A stretch of 64,000 nt of DNA. Origin: Diaporthe sp. PMI_573 (Eukaryota; Ascomycota; Sordariomycetes; Diaporthales; Diaporthaceae). The DNA lies in NCBI GenBank assembly GCA_021399435.1, contig JAJTUP010000003.1:1860001-1924000 (forward strand), given 5' to 3'. Of the stretch, positions 1-10,800 are shown one piece after another (position 1 is the stretch's first letter; each line of letters starts with the position of its first letter). The position numbers and the translations under genes are program-made. Below the pieces are notes generated by a model, which had not been told where the DNA came from, made no database searches, and worked only from the letters and a program-made list of their open reading frames with translations.

Positions 1-1
1 A

Positions 2-859
2 CTTCACGTCTGGATGGCGGCAAGCACGCCACGAGGATCCCCGCTCTCGGAGCACCACGCCATCGGGAGCGCCTGCAACGAGCACAAGATCAACCTCACC
101 ATGCACTGCGCCGAGGCGTCGCGGGACAGGGAGATCTACAGGGACTGCTACGAGGGCAGAACGCCCGTCCAGTTCTGCAAGGACGCGGGTCTGTTCGGCG
201 GGCCGGAGGAGTCCTTCAAGACAGTTCTCGCTCACATGGTGCACCTAGATGCGGCGGTGGACCTGCCCCTCCTCTCGCAGGCAAAAGGCGCGAGCGTGGC
301 GCACAACCCTACGAGCAATTGCAAGCTTGCGTCGGGCGTCGCTGCTGTGCCAGACATGTTGGCTGCGAGGATAAATGTCAGCCTAGGAACGGATGGTGCG
401 CCGTGCAATAATACCTATGATATGTTTCGCGAGATGCATTTGGCGAGCACGCTGCAGGCGGGCACGAGGATGAAGGCTGATGTTCTGCCCGCTACGACTG
501 CGCTGGAGATGGCGACCATCAATGGCGCTAAAGCGTTGGGCCTGGATGGGGACGTGGGTAGCCTCGAGGTAGGAAAGAAGGCTGACTTCGTGGTGGTGGG
601 TGTTCCATTGAGTGCGGCACCTTTTGAGGAGGCACAGATCGTCGAGGGCGGCATTGACCCAGTGACCGTGGTGGTCCATAGTTGTACGGCGTCGGACGTG
701 GAGGCCGTGGTCGTGGACGGGAAATTGGTCGTTGAGAAGGGGGAGCTGGTAAACATGGATGAGCACGATATCATACAGAATGCACGAACAGCTATCAGGG
801 GCGTGAGAGACAGGTCAGGCGTCAAGGCTCGGCCATTGGCAGGCTGGGTAATCAGATAA
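2..859 (+). CDS. Amidohydrolase, 3' part (guanine deaminase/chlorohydrolase-like)
   Basis: Metal-dependent amidohydrolase of the large family that includes SAH/MTA deaminases, guanine deaminases and AtzA-type chlorohydrolases, which remove amino groups or halogens from heterocycles. The reading frame is open from the window edge, so the real start lies upstream and the Met codon at 14 is probably internal. Visible motifs in order are MHCAEA (metal or substrate His), LAHMVHLD (second His), AHNPTSNCKLASG, and the catalytic Asp in SLGTDGAPCNN. These are followed by the C-terminal part of the composite beta-domain (GSLEVGKKADFVVV). The N-terminal HxH metal site is not in the window. It converges on the HET gene downstream. 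The exact substrate cannot be told from sequence. Cytosolic location is inferred. Confidence 0.85.
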   Translation, partial: LHVWMAASTPRGSPLSEHHAIGSACNEHKINLTMHCAEASRDREIYRDCYEGRTPVQFCKDAGLFGGPEESFKTVLAHMVHLDAAVDLPLLSQAKGASVAHNPTSNCKLASGVAAVPDMLAARINVSLGTDGAPCNNTYDMFREMHLASTLQAGTRMKADVLPATTALEMATINGAKALGLDGDVGSLEVGKKADFVVVGVPLSAAPFEEAQIVEGGIDPVTVVVHSCTASDVEAVVVDGKLVVEKGELVNMDEHDIIQNARTAIRGVRDRSGVKARPLAGWVIR

Positions 860-1171
860 CAACAGGGCTGTGGGTATATAAAGACTAGATCGAGAAGAAA
901 AATCGTTTCTTCCGTGGAAGCCATGAGCCATTCGTAACCAAAACCATACACAACGATCATTTTTAATTGCCGGCCTCGTAATCAAGAGCCGCTCTTGGAA
1001 GAGCCACGCGTAAGCATCGACCTCGTGTCGGAGCCAGATGCTGGACTGTCTCTCCTTCTTTCGAATTCCTTCAGCATAGTATATACCTAGCCGCAGTGAA
1101 TTAGTCATGTTGTGCTTTAGCTGACGGGAGTGAGTGAAGTGAGGGAACAGGTGCCAGCAGCTCGGACACAT
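860..1171. other. Intergenic between converging genes
   Basis: This is the 3' space between the amidohydrolase (+) and the HET gene (-). A minus-strand reading frame runs through it and could hold a last exon of the HET gene, but nothing in it resembles a HET-protein C-terminus. Confidence 0.4.
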
Positions 1172-2269
1172 TCATGTACCCGAGCTTCCTTGGCCGAGGT
1201 CTTTGTACAAAGAGTGGATGCTCTCACATCCGGGAAGGGGCAAATGGCTTGTTGAGGTTTGACTTACCGTCCCCAATGGGATGAATGAATCGATCGCCTT
1301 CCTGTGCTCCTCGGGAAAGTGTGCAGTGGCCACATCGATTAACTCTTCGTTGCACCGATTCCACCGCAGTACCTCGGTCCAGCTCACGATCTCCTCGCCA
1401 ACCAGGAACGTCGGGAAAGTCCCCATCGCCAGCTCGGTCAGTATCCAGTCTCGTTGGAAGTATGGCCTCTGGAGGAATTTCGACAGGGCGGTAAACTTGG
1501 GCAGCTCGCGCAGGTCCGTCATTCCCTTGGGCATGTCCCAAAGATGCTTGATGTCCTCCATCCAGACGTAATGTGGCGCGTAGTTCTCCGGGTGAAGCTC
1601 CTTGTCCTCGGGGGTACCAAAGTGGTGCGGGAGGGCTCTGTCGCAGGTGCGGATGATGTTGACGGCGTCGTCGCTCGTGTCGTCCTTGGGTCCCAGCCAT
1701 CCAACGACGGCCTTAGCGTTCCGGTACGCGGTCGACATCATCCTGTTCTGTTCCTTCTGTTCCCGTGCGTCTCTCCGGTTGACGCAGACTGCGTCCAGCC
1801 AGACCAGCAGTATCGAACTCTGGTTCCGTGCGCGGTCGACCTCGGGGCGCTGGAAGCCGAGGCCGCGGAGTATGTTTCCGAGCCAGCGAGGCGGTCTCTT
1901 ATCGGATTTTGATTCCTTTGACTTCCTCACCTCCATCGAGGAGCCCTCACCTTCGGAGGCATTGGAGCTGATGTCGGACTGCGAGAAGACTGCCCTCGTA
2001 TGCCGTAGGGCCTGCCCCAGGTTGGCAGGTATCGCGATCCGCTTGCTGTCTATCTGAACTCTCTCTGAGACATCAGTGTCCCCATACAGAGCCGATACTC
2101 CGATGAATTCCAGTTCAGGAGTCAACTGTCGGTTGACGAGGCGGGCGATAATTATGTCATTGAGGTCACTGGCGGGTTGGATCTCCAGGAGGCGGATCTC
2201 GTTGCGATCGCGGGAGAGGTTCTTGTAGTTCAGCTGGCGAGTGGAGCTGCTGAGACCCTGCGTCGCCAT
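1172..2269 (-). CDS. HET-domain (heterokaryon incompatibility) protein, C-terminus uncertain
   Basis: HET-domain protein; the family includes fungal vegetative-incompatibility effectors that can trigger cell death when different strains fuse. The N-terminal part has the usual order: an opening segment rich in IRLLEI, a degenerate first motif (FIGVSALYGD instead of the usual SYxWG), then the core block with LVWLDAVCVNRRD, a run of E/Q, MSTAYRNAKAVVGWLGP, and later the RPYFQRDWILTELAM segment. The open frame ends at 1172, but a consensus donor (GTAAGT, minus strand, near 1271) lies after the codons for FIPLGT, so the last 30 or so codons may be intron. Usual HET proteins run 500-800 residues. 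Only about 300 bases remain before the neighbouring gene, so this one is either short or truncated. Confidence 0.75.
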   Translation of the reverse strand: MATQGLSSSTRQLNYKNLSRDRNEIRLLEIQPASDLNDIIIARLVNRQLTPELEFIGVSALYGDTDVSERVQIDSKRIAIPANLGQALRHTRAVFSQSDISSNASEGEGSSMEVRKSKESKSDKRPPRWLGNILRGLGFQRPEVDRARNQSSILLVWLDAVCVNRRDAREQKEQNRMMSTAYRNAKAVVGWLGPKDDTSDDAVNIIRTCDRALPHHFGTPEDKELHPENYAPHYVWMEDIKHLWDMPKGMTDLRELPKFTALSKFLQRPYFQRDWILTELAMGTFPTFLVGEEIVSWTEVLRWNRCNEELIDVATAHFPEEHRKAIDSFIPLGTVSQTSTSHLPLPGCESIHSLYKDLGQGSSGT

Positions 2270-5154
2270 CGTGACAAAAAAGGCGTTCTGACGGCTCAGA
2301 ACTAGTAAAGTGTCAGACGAGTGTGAGATGTAATTTTATGCATATTGCTAGCGTGCGCCGCAGTTTTGCTTTGTTTGTGGCAACTTGGAACTCCTCTCTG
2401 GCCGTCGATGGATCGCCCCTGGTTTCCTCGACCTGGCTTCTCCATTTTGATCGTGTTGCCAACCCCGGGCAAACGCCCTGGACTTCAAATACCATCAAGC
2501 CACGTGCCAGTCATGCCAGAAATGATGTCAAGCTCTATCCCTGCTGTTCGAGCCTGATCTGCGATATATTGGCCCCAGGTTGGGGCCCTCCGGAGCGTTG
2601 GTGTCACCCACAAGTGGATCTAAATTCCCAGGGGGTCCACCACCATCTTCTGGATTTTCAAGCGAGGAGCTCCTGTCATTGTGGTCATTCTGATGAACTG
2701 ACCGCCCTTATCCACTCTGGTGCGTCGAAATCCCGAGGTCGCCTGCAGCGCGTACTCGACCACAACGTGGAATATTCCCGGTTTGATAAATTTTTGAAAC
2801 TGCCACTCGGTCAGGCCGGGTGCCGGGCGAATAAGCAGACGAGGGGTGAGATGCGATCTTCGACCGGAAGCCGGTGCTATAACTTGGCCGCCAGCATCTA
2901 GTCGGTCTTTGCCCATGTAAATTGGGTCGTTTGGCCTATCGTAAGATCTTCGTAACGCTCGCTTCGAATGCAACGTCAAGTAATTTATGCAGAAGATAAT
3001 GCAGCGGCGAACCGCTGGTGGCCTGCAGGGTTTCTGACTAGACACTCGCCAGCCGGCTTGGGCCCACTCCGTACTGTCACTCTCGGGAAAACACCTGTTA
3101 GTGGCAGTGGGCGGGAGCAAAAACCCACAGCCCCTCGAGCTGATGAACGGCTTACCGATGCGGTCAAAAGGATGAAGATAAGAGTCGTCACCTGCCTGCA
3201 TGTGCTCATCGGTTCTCCCTCGGAGTGCCGATTGGTACGGCTAGTACCGACGGCTTCCCGCCACACACATCTATCGGCGGCACATGAGCACCTCAACGTC
3301 GACAACCGCAACAATTCTCAAATCTCGCAAGACCTGAAAAAGTTGAGACCCGGGTGGACAGGTTTTCAGCACATTTCTTTTTGGGGCACTGGGGGCAGGT
3401 CTTGTGTGAATCAAGTGGGTACTGCCATATCTCGCAGTGAGCAACTCAGGCTTTGTCGCGACTCAGTGTGCAGGTCACCATTGGACGCCCGCTGGACGCC
3501 CGCTTTTCCCTCTTGAGGCAGAAGGGGGAAAAAAAAGACGGAACCACCACTGGAAACAAACAGGACAGCCGCGGACGAACAGCCCTCTCAGAAACTGCGA
3601 ACTGGTTCTAGAAGGGCGTTAGATAAGCCCTAGGGGAACAGTGAGCATGATACAGCTTATGAAAAGGACTGTTGAAGCGCCGCCCTCTCAACCACACCAA
3701 ATTGAATTGAAAACAGCTGCGATGATGCCAGATGTGCAGAATCACAGCTTTTTTATCGTCCAAAATCGCACTGGGCCCAGGTCATCGCAATTGACGAGCT
3801 CGTTGGAGTTTGGAGTCGATGCCGTTGACGATAACGCGGCAGAAGTGGCCCTCGGCCCGGGTAGGATGAATTGATCATCTAGACTTCGAATGGCAAAATC
3901 CATGGACGCGTCGTGAGTCTAGGCCCACCACCAGGATAAGTGCAAGGGCCAGGGTTCACCGAGGACCGACCTGCTAGTGCTATTTTAGTCATGAAGGGTC
4001 CTTGTGCCACCTTCAACTGATGAACAAGTCGGCTGATGTGGGAGTTTGGTGGGTGAGGGCACTCACCGCTCCCAGCGAAGAACGCTTCTTCCGTCTCGGC
4101 TGGACCGATCTTCTGTTTAGATGCAATAGTTCTGACATTGCAAATTGGAATACGAGAAATAAGAGGAGATATCGGCGCGCTCTGCTACCTGCTAGTTGTT
4201 CAATTTTTGCCGTGCCACATGTTGTGTGCGACGACTCGACGCAGCCCCAACATTCATGATCCTCATTCGCCACCCCTCGGCATTGCTGAAATATGCAAGG
4301 CTGGTGAGATTGGGGTGCAGTGCAGATGGGGCGAGATTGCACTGGGGAGGAGATCTGCCGTGGGTTTTCAAGATTTCGGAAGATCAACGAAGCTCGATCG
4401 CAGAAAAATGACGCGGTAAATCTTGAATGGCGTGAGCAGCATCGTGGATATGGCTGCCGAGCGATTCCATGGTACGCGGGCATAACCCGCTTTCATGTCT
4501 TTAGCTCGACGGGCAGCCCAACCCCGTGGCCCCCATCTTTTAACCTTAGTTGCGTCAACTATGGTCGGTAATCTCCGTCTTCCTCACGCCATTTGGGAGA
4601 CCCCTAACCCACTGGAACACAAGATATATGATATCGAATGTGACAGATACTTGACAGTGGCATACAAATAGTCCATAGAAAGTTACATAGTCATAGTTGG
4701 TTTGTCCTTTGCGGCGGGTATCATAAATCGTAGGGGTGAATGTGTGCATTCAATAGGCCCGCCCAGTGGCATCCCTCCGCGCAAGCCACCGATACCCGTC
4801 TGTATGCCGCGTTGGGCGATGCAACTTGAGAAATGAGATTATAAGCCCCGGCTTCGGGCACAGTTTAGCTATGTGTAGGCAAGGTAAAAGTGCTCGATTA
4901 ATATTTGGGTCCCCAATCCAGAGTAAAGAAAACGGTTTGCAGAGGAGAACCTGGCTGGGAAGAGGGCGAATCAGAACTGAACTAGTTAAATAATTAGAAA
5001 TTTATTCAAAAGCTTGGGAGCGATTTGGAAGATTTCCAGACGTGGAAATGCAATCATGTCAGTATTGGAGATCGAAAATCTCAGAGAGGATATATATGTA
5101 TACTTGTCGTAAATCTGGAAAAGGAAGACTGGAAAGGCTGCCCCCATTGATTCC
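2270..5154. other. Gene-poor region left of the transposon block
   Basis: No open frame here shows domain-like sequence, and several short ones overlap on both strands. Base composition drifts towards AT from about 4600 to the transposon boundary. I see no RNA gene. Decayed repeats are possible but I cannot identify any. Confidence 0.4.
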
Positions 5155-5162
5155 CAATTTAG
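5155..5162. repeat. Left target-site duplication of the MULE (CAATTTAG)
   Basis: The 8-bp word CAATTTAG stands directly outside the left terminal inverted repeat and is repeated exactly at 14876-14883, directly outside the right one. Eight to eleven base pairs is the usual range for Mutator-like elements. Confidence 0.75.
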
Positions 5163-5220
5163 GAATGCGGATATTCGTGTACCCTAAATCGGATGCCGCG
5201 TACCTTTTTCTGACTAAGCA
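5163..5220 (+). repeat. Left terminal inverted repeat of the MULE
   Basis: It pairs with 14818-14875 in inverted orientation. Differences fall at element positions 16, 28, 33, 34, 48 and 56. The first five are transitions, as RIP would cause. Similarity fades just beyond the shared word TGACTAA. Confidence 0.85.
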
Positions 5221-5544
5221 GGGCTGCAGCCAATCAGAGCCTCCCATTTTACTACACGCCACCGGTCAACATGGTGCGTTTTGCAGCCTCAACTATATAC
5301 TCTGCTAAACCTCCTTAACCCACCAACATTCAATTACCCACCCACTATTAATGCTTTGTGATATTAATTAAATACTTCGTGGAATTAATTAATTAAGCAC
5401 TAAAGACATACCCTATCTATTTAGATATTGTTCCGGTAGTATTGCGGCAATAGCAGATATTCCTGACTATTCGGGACTTGAGGCAATGTAGTAGGCAGAC
5501 TGTGCTAAATAGAACTCCAATATTACCGCTACAAACCATTGCCG

Positions 5545-5730
5545 CCTAGTACTTTCTAACCCTCCTTCCTTTCTAAAACTATTTAACAATAGTTACAATA
5601 CCTATATAGACCTTAAGGCTAATTTAGACAAGGCAATAAGTAGTACTAGATGGCTGACGGTGTCCTATAGTGTAAAGCCTAATAGAAAGATATTAGTATG
5701 TAGCCAAGGTATACAGTGCCCTATAACTGC
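5545..5730 (+). pseudogene. MULE transposase, N-terminal fragment
   Basis: The frame here reads into a segment of the form NRKILVCSQGIQCPI, resembling the Cys-containing N-terminal zinc-binding region that precedes many MULE transposases. It stops at the 327-bp LTR-like insertion (after 5730) and resumes at 6063 in the same codon phase up to 6124, where the Gypsy element is inserted. It resumes again at 12456. The 5' boundary of the coding region is not clear; the stretch before about 5545 is very AT-rich and has no readable frame. Confidence 0.55.
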
Positions 5731-6057
5731 TGTTACGGGGTGCAGTGTTTCACGTAGCTAGTGCGATGAATTTTCTTTCTTGGCCGTCCGTACTATAAGT
5801 ACCGGACAAGCTTCTGTCCCTCTTGAGGGCCGAAGTAACAATTCAACTCATTCTTCTATTATTATTATTTGATAACTTGTGACATTGTCTGATCAGAACC
5901 CGAACACTGCTTTTATCGCCTTCGTGGCCCTTCCGGCCCTTTTTCATTATCTCTTCTTTCTTCGCGTTGGAGCCCTCTAGCAGTTTCCTCTCTCTCGCTC
6001 AGAGGGGCCAGCAGAACTTGGGCACCTGTTATGCTCGGCTTTGGTGTCCGCGTTTTT
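5731..6057. mobile_element. 327-bp LTR-like insertion inside the MULE transposase
   Basis: The insertion is flanked by the direct repeat ACTGC (5726-5730 and 6058-6062). Removing it with one repeat copy restores the MULE frame exactly. It begins TGTTACGGGG, and a near-complement (CCCGAACA) ends at 5906, so 5731-5906 has TG...CA ends like a 176-bp LTR. A TATA-like stretch and a GTCCCTC-type leader resemble fungal retrotransposon LTRs. The part from 5907 to 6057 is then either internal retroelement sequence or the rest of a longer LTR. The right end of the insertion reads TTTTT rather than CA, so the exact structure (solo LTR, truncated element or LTR-bearing miniature element) is open. Confidence 0.6.
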
Positions 6058-6119
6058 ACTGCTATAAAAAGCAACGCTACAATGATTAAAGACGACTGTA
6101 AATGGTTAGTAGTTACTTA

Positions 6120-6124
6120 TATGG
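6120..6124. repeat. Target-site duplication of the Gypsy element, left (TATGG)
   Basis: The 5-bp word TATGG lies directly outside the left LTR and is repeated at 12451-12455 directly outside the right LTR, as expected for an LTR-retrotransposon integrase. Confidence 0.95.
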
Positions 6125-6606
6125 TGTTAAAAACACCTAGATTAAGGGCAGAGGGCTAAGGGTAGAGGGACATAGTAAGGCTGTAGTCAAGATATTCTTC
6201 AACACCTCACAGAGAACAAATTCAAGGAAGGAGGAGGCAAGCTAGGTGTAGGAGGGAAAAAGTTGATCTGACTGAAGAACTAACTATCTATCTAAGAGGA
6301 AAAGGCTAGGTATATATACATAGAAGGTTCGGACCTTCGGAGAGGTATATCCCTCCGACGGAGAGAATAATGACTCGAGAAAAACAGGGGCTAGAAAGAG
6401 AAATGGAAAGGGCGGAAGGGATAACTCCGATAAGAAGATTCTGCCAAGCTAGGCTAGCTGGTTTCTCCACTTATATCTAGAGGCTTGCATAGATAGCCTA
6501 TTCTTTCTGAAGGAGGCGGATAGGGGCTGAGGGAGGCTGGAAGGGCTTTGAAGGGGCTGAAGGAGGCTGAAGGGGTCTGGGGGTCTGAAGGAGGCTGTTT
6601 ATAACA
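6125..6606 (-). repeat. Gypsy LTR (3' LTR of the minus-strand element)
   Basis: 482 bp with TG...CA ends. It appears identical to 11969-12450, with every landmark offset by 5844 bases. It contains the same TATATATA box and self-priming word (6263-6273) as the 5' LTR. Confidence 0.95.
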
Positions 6607-6611
6607 GTAGG

Positions 6612-6622
6612 CCCTCCTTTCC
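6612..6622 (-). other. Polypurine tract of the Gypsy element
   Basis: The minus strand reads GGAAAGGAGGG, five bases before the 3' LTR begins. This is the expected position and composition of the plus-strand DNA primer left by RNase H. Confidence 0.65.
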
Positions 6623-6681
6623 AAAGCGAGTTCCACGAGCTGATTTAAAACAAAAACAAGGACAAATAAACAAATAAATAT

Positions 6682-9600
6682 CTAGGGCTGGTGAGGGTAC
6701 CGGGCCAGGTACTTCGAATAGGCCTTGGTCTCAGAGATATTTTCCAAAGGTTCCCAGGTAGGTGTATCATAGCCTACCCAGCTGACTAAGAACTGGCGTT
6801 TCTTTCCTCTAATCCTAGAATCAAGAATTTCCTTTACCCAGAATTCCTCTTCCCCTTCAACCTCGATAGGGGGGGGTGGAGGAATAACTTGGTTAGGGAG
6901 AGGATCTTCGGCTAGGGGTTCAAGTAGAGAAACGTGAAAAACTGGGTGTATTTTCATACTAGGGGGAAGCTTGAGTTTATAGGCATAGGGAGAGATTTTC
7001 TGAGATATCTCGAAGGGCCCTAGGCGTTTAAAATCGAGCTTTTGAGAAGGCCTAGTAGTGCGAATATGGCGGCGAAGTAGCCATACTCGAGAGCCCAGAG
7101 CAAAATTCGGAGCGGATCGTCGACTTTTATTTGCCTGCTCAGAATAGGCTTCCTGAGCCAGGCGGATTTCTGAACGGATAAAATTCTCGAGGTCTGAAAA
7201 CAAAGAAGTAAATTCTTTTACTTCTTCTGGGGTCGAATCTAGGGCTGGAAGTAGGGAGTCGAAACGAGGGTGAAAGCCGTAGTTGGCAAAAAAAGGCGAA
7301 ATCTTGGTTGCTGAAGAAACAGAATTATTATAAGCAAATTCAGCCATAGAGAGCCAGTCTGCCCAGTCGTCTTGTTGATAGGATATGTACCCTCGAAGGT
7401 ATTGTTCCAATAGGGCATTAATAGCTTCTGTTTGGCCGTCAGACTGTGGGTGGTTTGCAGTAGAAAAATTCTGCTTAATTCCGAGTAACCCACACAGGGC
7501 TTTAGAAAATTCGGAAATAAAAATAGAACCTCGATCAGAGATAAATTCGGAAGGAAGACCGTGAAGACGAAAGATATTATCTCTAAATAGTAGGGCCCAG
7601 CCTTTAGAATCCAGAGTAGTGTTGCAGGGCACAAAATGGCTCATTTTTGAGAGTCGGTCGACAAAAACAATAATAGCGTCGAAAGAATTCGAAAGGGGTA
7701 GGCCAGTAATTAGATCCATAGAAATAGAAGTCCAGCGTTTCTGAGGAATTTCCAAAGGTTTCAGAAAGCCGAAGGGGGGTAGTCGGGAGGGCTTAATTCT
7801 AGAACAAATGGAGCAATTTCGAATGTACTGCTGAATAGTCTTTCGAATAGAAGGCCACCAGAAATCCCGAGTAATTAATTCGAAGGTAGAGGCAATGCCA
7901 GGGTGGCCAGCAGCTGGGTGGGAGTGTCGAGAAGAAATAACCTGTCTCCTTAGGTCGCCCTCTGGTATATAAACCAGATTTCGAATAAGAAGGAGGCCGT
8001 TTTGAATAGAGCAAGTAGCTAAATCTATAGCTGGGTGTCGAGGGGCTGAATTCGGAGGGTTTTTAAGTAGTGATTGAATTTCCTTAAAAAAGGGGTCTGA
8101 AGGAAGGGCTGAGCGAATAGTCGAAAGGTTAAAGGCAGATTCGAATTCCGAGAGAGTAGGGGCAGCTAAGGCAGCTATAGCTCTTGGATATACTATCTTT
8201 TTAGATGGTACAATAGTTTTTTCAGAGGCTATAGCCGCTATGCCTCCCTTTTGGTCTTGGGGTCTTCGAGTAAGGGCATCGGCTCGAGTATTTAACTCCC
8301 CTGGGCGAAAAGAAATAACAAAATTCATGCCAGAGAGCTCATTAGCCCACCGGGCCTGTCGTCTATTCAAGACTTTTTTCGAAGTAAAGGCAGACAGATT
8401 TGAATGGTCTGTAAGAACCGTAAGGGGTTTGGCAAGAGACTCAGTATATAAACGGTATTCAGATAGGGCGTCTACAATAGCTAGCATCTCTTTATCCCCT
8501 ATCCCATAGTTCTCTTCGGCTTGGGTAAGCTTTCGGGATCTGTAGGCAATAGGGTGTAAGAGGTGCTTTCCATTATAGGGCACCTTTTGGGAAAAGATAG
8601 CCGAAATAACGTTATCTGAGGAGTCGGTTTCGAGAATAGAGTCAAGGGTAGGATCGAAATGGCGAAGAATAGGTTCTGAAGTAAATAGCTCCTTCAGGGC
8701 TTCAAAGGCTTTTTGCTGGGGGGGGTCCCAAAAGAAGGGCTGGGATTTTCGAAGTAATAAAAACAAAGGTCGGCAGACGAGCGAATATTTTCGAATAAAT
8801 CTTCGGTAGAAATTGGCGAATCCAAGGAATGACTGAAGTTCTTTAACTGAAGAAGGGGCCTTCCAGTCTCGAATAGTAGCCACCTTAGTCGAATCCATAG
8901 AAATCCCTTCCGGAGAGATAACAAAACCAAGGAAGGTGGTCGAAGTAGTGAAAAATTCACACTTTTCGCCTTTAATAAACAAGCCGGCCTCGGCTAATTT
9001 CTCGAGGACGGCTCGAAGGTGCTGGGAGTGTTCCTTTTCTGAATTCGAGAAAATAAGGATATCGTCTATATAGACGACCACAAAGATGTCGAGAAATTCT
9101 CTCAAAACGTAATTAATGAAAGACTGAAAGACGGCTGGGGCATTAGTTAGCCCGAAGGGCATTACTGTATATTCAAAAAGGCCGTATCTAGTACGGAAGG
9201 CTGTAAGGGGTTCGTCGCCCTGGCGAATTCGAATCTGGTTGAAACCCCAGCGAAGATCTAGGCGAGAAAAGATTTTAGCTCCGGAGAGCCGTCGAAGAGA
9301 GTCGTCTATTAAGGGCAAGGGGGTCTTATTACGCCTAGTTATAGCGTTTAGGGCCCTATAGTCGACACAAAAGCGAAGTCCACCTCCTGGCTTTCGAACA
9401 AAGAGGACAGGTGAGGCGGCAGATGACGAAGATGGCTTAATATAGCCCTTTTTCAGGTTGTCGTCTAAATAGACTCGGAGAGCCTGGAGCTCGAGATCTG
9501 ACATAGGGTATAGGGGGCCGAAGGGAGCTGATTTTCCTTCTTCAAGTTCTATAGGGCAGTCGAGCGTGCCCCTATAGGGAGGGAGCCTTTCGGCGTCCCT

Positions 9601-10793
9601 TTTTCGAAAAAGAGGGAGAAGGTCGTGAAATTGGTCAGGTATCTTTAACCGAAGAAATTCCTCTTCTTCTTCAGGGGATTCTTCGTTTCCTTCAGAAGCT
9701 AGGTGGTCCTTAATTTCTTGAATAGAGACCCTATAGATCTGGGCCTTATCCCGTTTGGCGAATCGAAAAAGGGCTGCACTAGAAATTCTCGCTACCACAG
9801 GGTTGTTGGCCGAGAAGGGCGAAGTCGAGGCTAGAGGCAAAGGCTGAATAGTCGAAGCTAAAGGCAAAGAACGAGTAGGCAAACAAGAAAGCTGGCAAAT
9901 ATCCGAGGTAAAAGAGATCGAGCCGGTCTTCCAGTCTATAATAGGGTTATGGTAGGAAAGCCAAGAACGCCCTAGAATGGCTGGGTAACCAGAGATTTTC
10001 GTAACTTGAAAAATAGAAGTTTCAAGGTGCTGGTCGATCTGGAGGCAAATATCGACTTCATAGAGAATATCTCCAGCAGAAGACTCCCTTCCATCCACTA
10101 CTAATAGAGCTTCAGGGCGAGTTTTCTTCCGAAGGGGGTACCCTTGGGCGAGGGCGAAGTCAAAGTCGATAAAACAAGAAGTAGCTCCCGAATCAATCAT
10201 TATCGATCCAGGAGTGCCGGAGAGAGTAGCTGGGAGGACGAGAGGGGCCTTATTTCCAAGGTCCAAAGAGTGAATATAGTGGGTCGAAATCGGGGTCGGG
10301 ATAGGTCGAAAAACGGGCGAAATAGGGGCTAAAGTAGGGGGCGAAGTCTGAGTCTGAATGGGGGTCGAAGGGCTAGGGGGCCCTAGTGGGCTGAAGGGCC
10401 GAAAGCTAGGGGGCCCTAGCGGGCTGGTGGCAGGGGTGTCCAGGGGGTTCAGTGGGCCAGCTGCAGGGGGTTCCAGGGGCCCTTCAGGGGGTCCTGTCCC
10501 CATACATTGGGTCAAAAGCGGTCCATCAGATTCCTCCACCAATCCATCGGGGTTAGGGTCGTCCTCGGGGTCAAAAATACTAGATTTTTCGGAGTATTTT
10601 TTGGTATCGTCATCAATTGAATCTTCAACCGAGGGCGGCTTGTAGGAAGGCGAGAAGTCTGAGGCAAAATGTAGAGCAGGCTGTGAGACGGGCGGTGACT
10701 GTAGCGAAGTCGGTTCAAATTCTAAGGGCGAATAAAAATTCCGACAGCTAGTAGGAGCGGGTAAATTAGGCTGTGGGCTAACTACCCGCTCTC
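6682..10793 (-). CDS. pol: Gypsy Pol polyprotein (PR-RT-RNase H-IN-chromodomain), read by -1 frameshift
   Basis: Polyprotein of a chromovirus. The frame has no ATG near its start. It is open from about 10836, overlaps the end of gag by about 54 nt in the -1 frame, and should be entered at the slippery site at 10794-10800. After a Pro/Ser-rich linker come an aspartic protease (IMIDSGATSCF), reverse transcriptase (LRFCVDYRALN, then YIDDILIFS), and RNase H (ETDSSDN, EMLAIVDALSEYR, LTDHSNL). Integrase follows, with an HHCC zinc finger (HSHPAAGHPGI then CSICSR) and the DDE residues in SMDLITGLP, FISDRGSIF and HPQSDGQTEAINA. The C-terminal chromodomain (FWVKEILDSRIRGKK to WEPLENI) is thought in this group to guide integration towards particular chromatin. 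Every catalytic residue I looked for is present. Confidence 0.95.
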
Positions 10794-10800
10794 TTTTCCC
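10755..10800 (-). promoter_or_regulatory. Programmed -1 ribosomal frameshift signal (gag-pol)
   Basis: The minus strand carries the heptamer GGGAAAA at 10800-10794. In gag phase it is split G GGA AAA, the canonical X XXY YYZ form. The gag stop (TAG, 10784-10782) follows three codons later. Two bases after the heptamer begins a perfect 9-bp stem, GAGCGGGTA (10791-10783) with TACCCGCTC (10763-10755), enclosing 19 nt in which TTAG/CTAA can add four more pairs. Slipping back one base enters the pol frame exactly. The 2-nt spacer is shorter than the usual 5-9, so the lowest pairs would probably be melted by the ribosome at the slip site. Confidence 0.85.

Noticed and set aside
2323..2901. 192-codon plus-strand frame
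   Set aside because: No domain features and overlaps frames on the other strand; probably chance.
2968..3516. 182-codon plus-strand frame
   Set aside because: No recognisable motifs or coding bias; overlaps minus-strand frames of equal quality.
5907..6057. Part of the MULE coding sequence after a 176-bp solo LTR
   Set aside because: It does not continue the transposase frame; only removal of the whole 327 bp does, so it belongs to the insertion.
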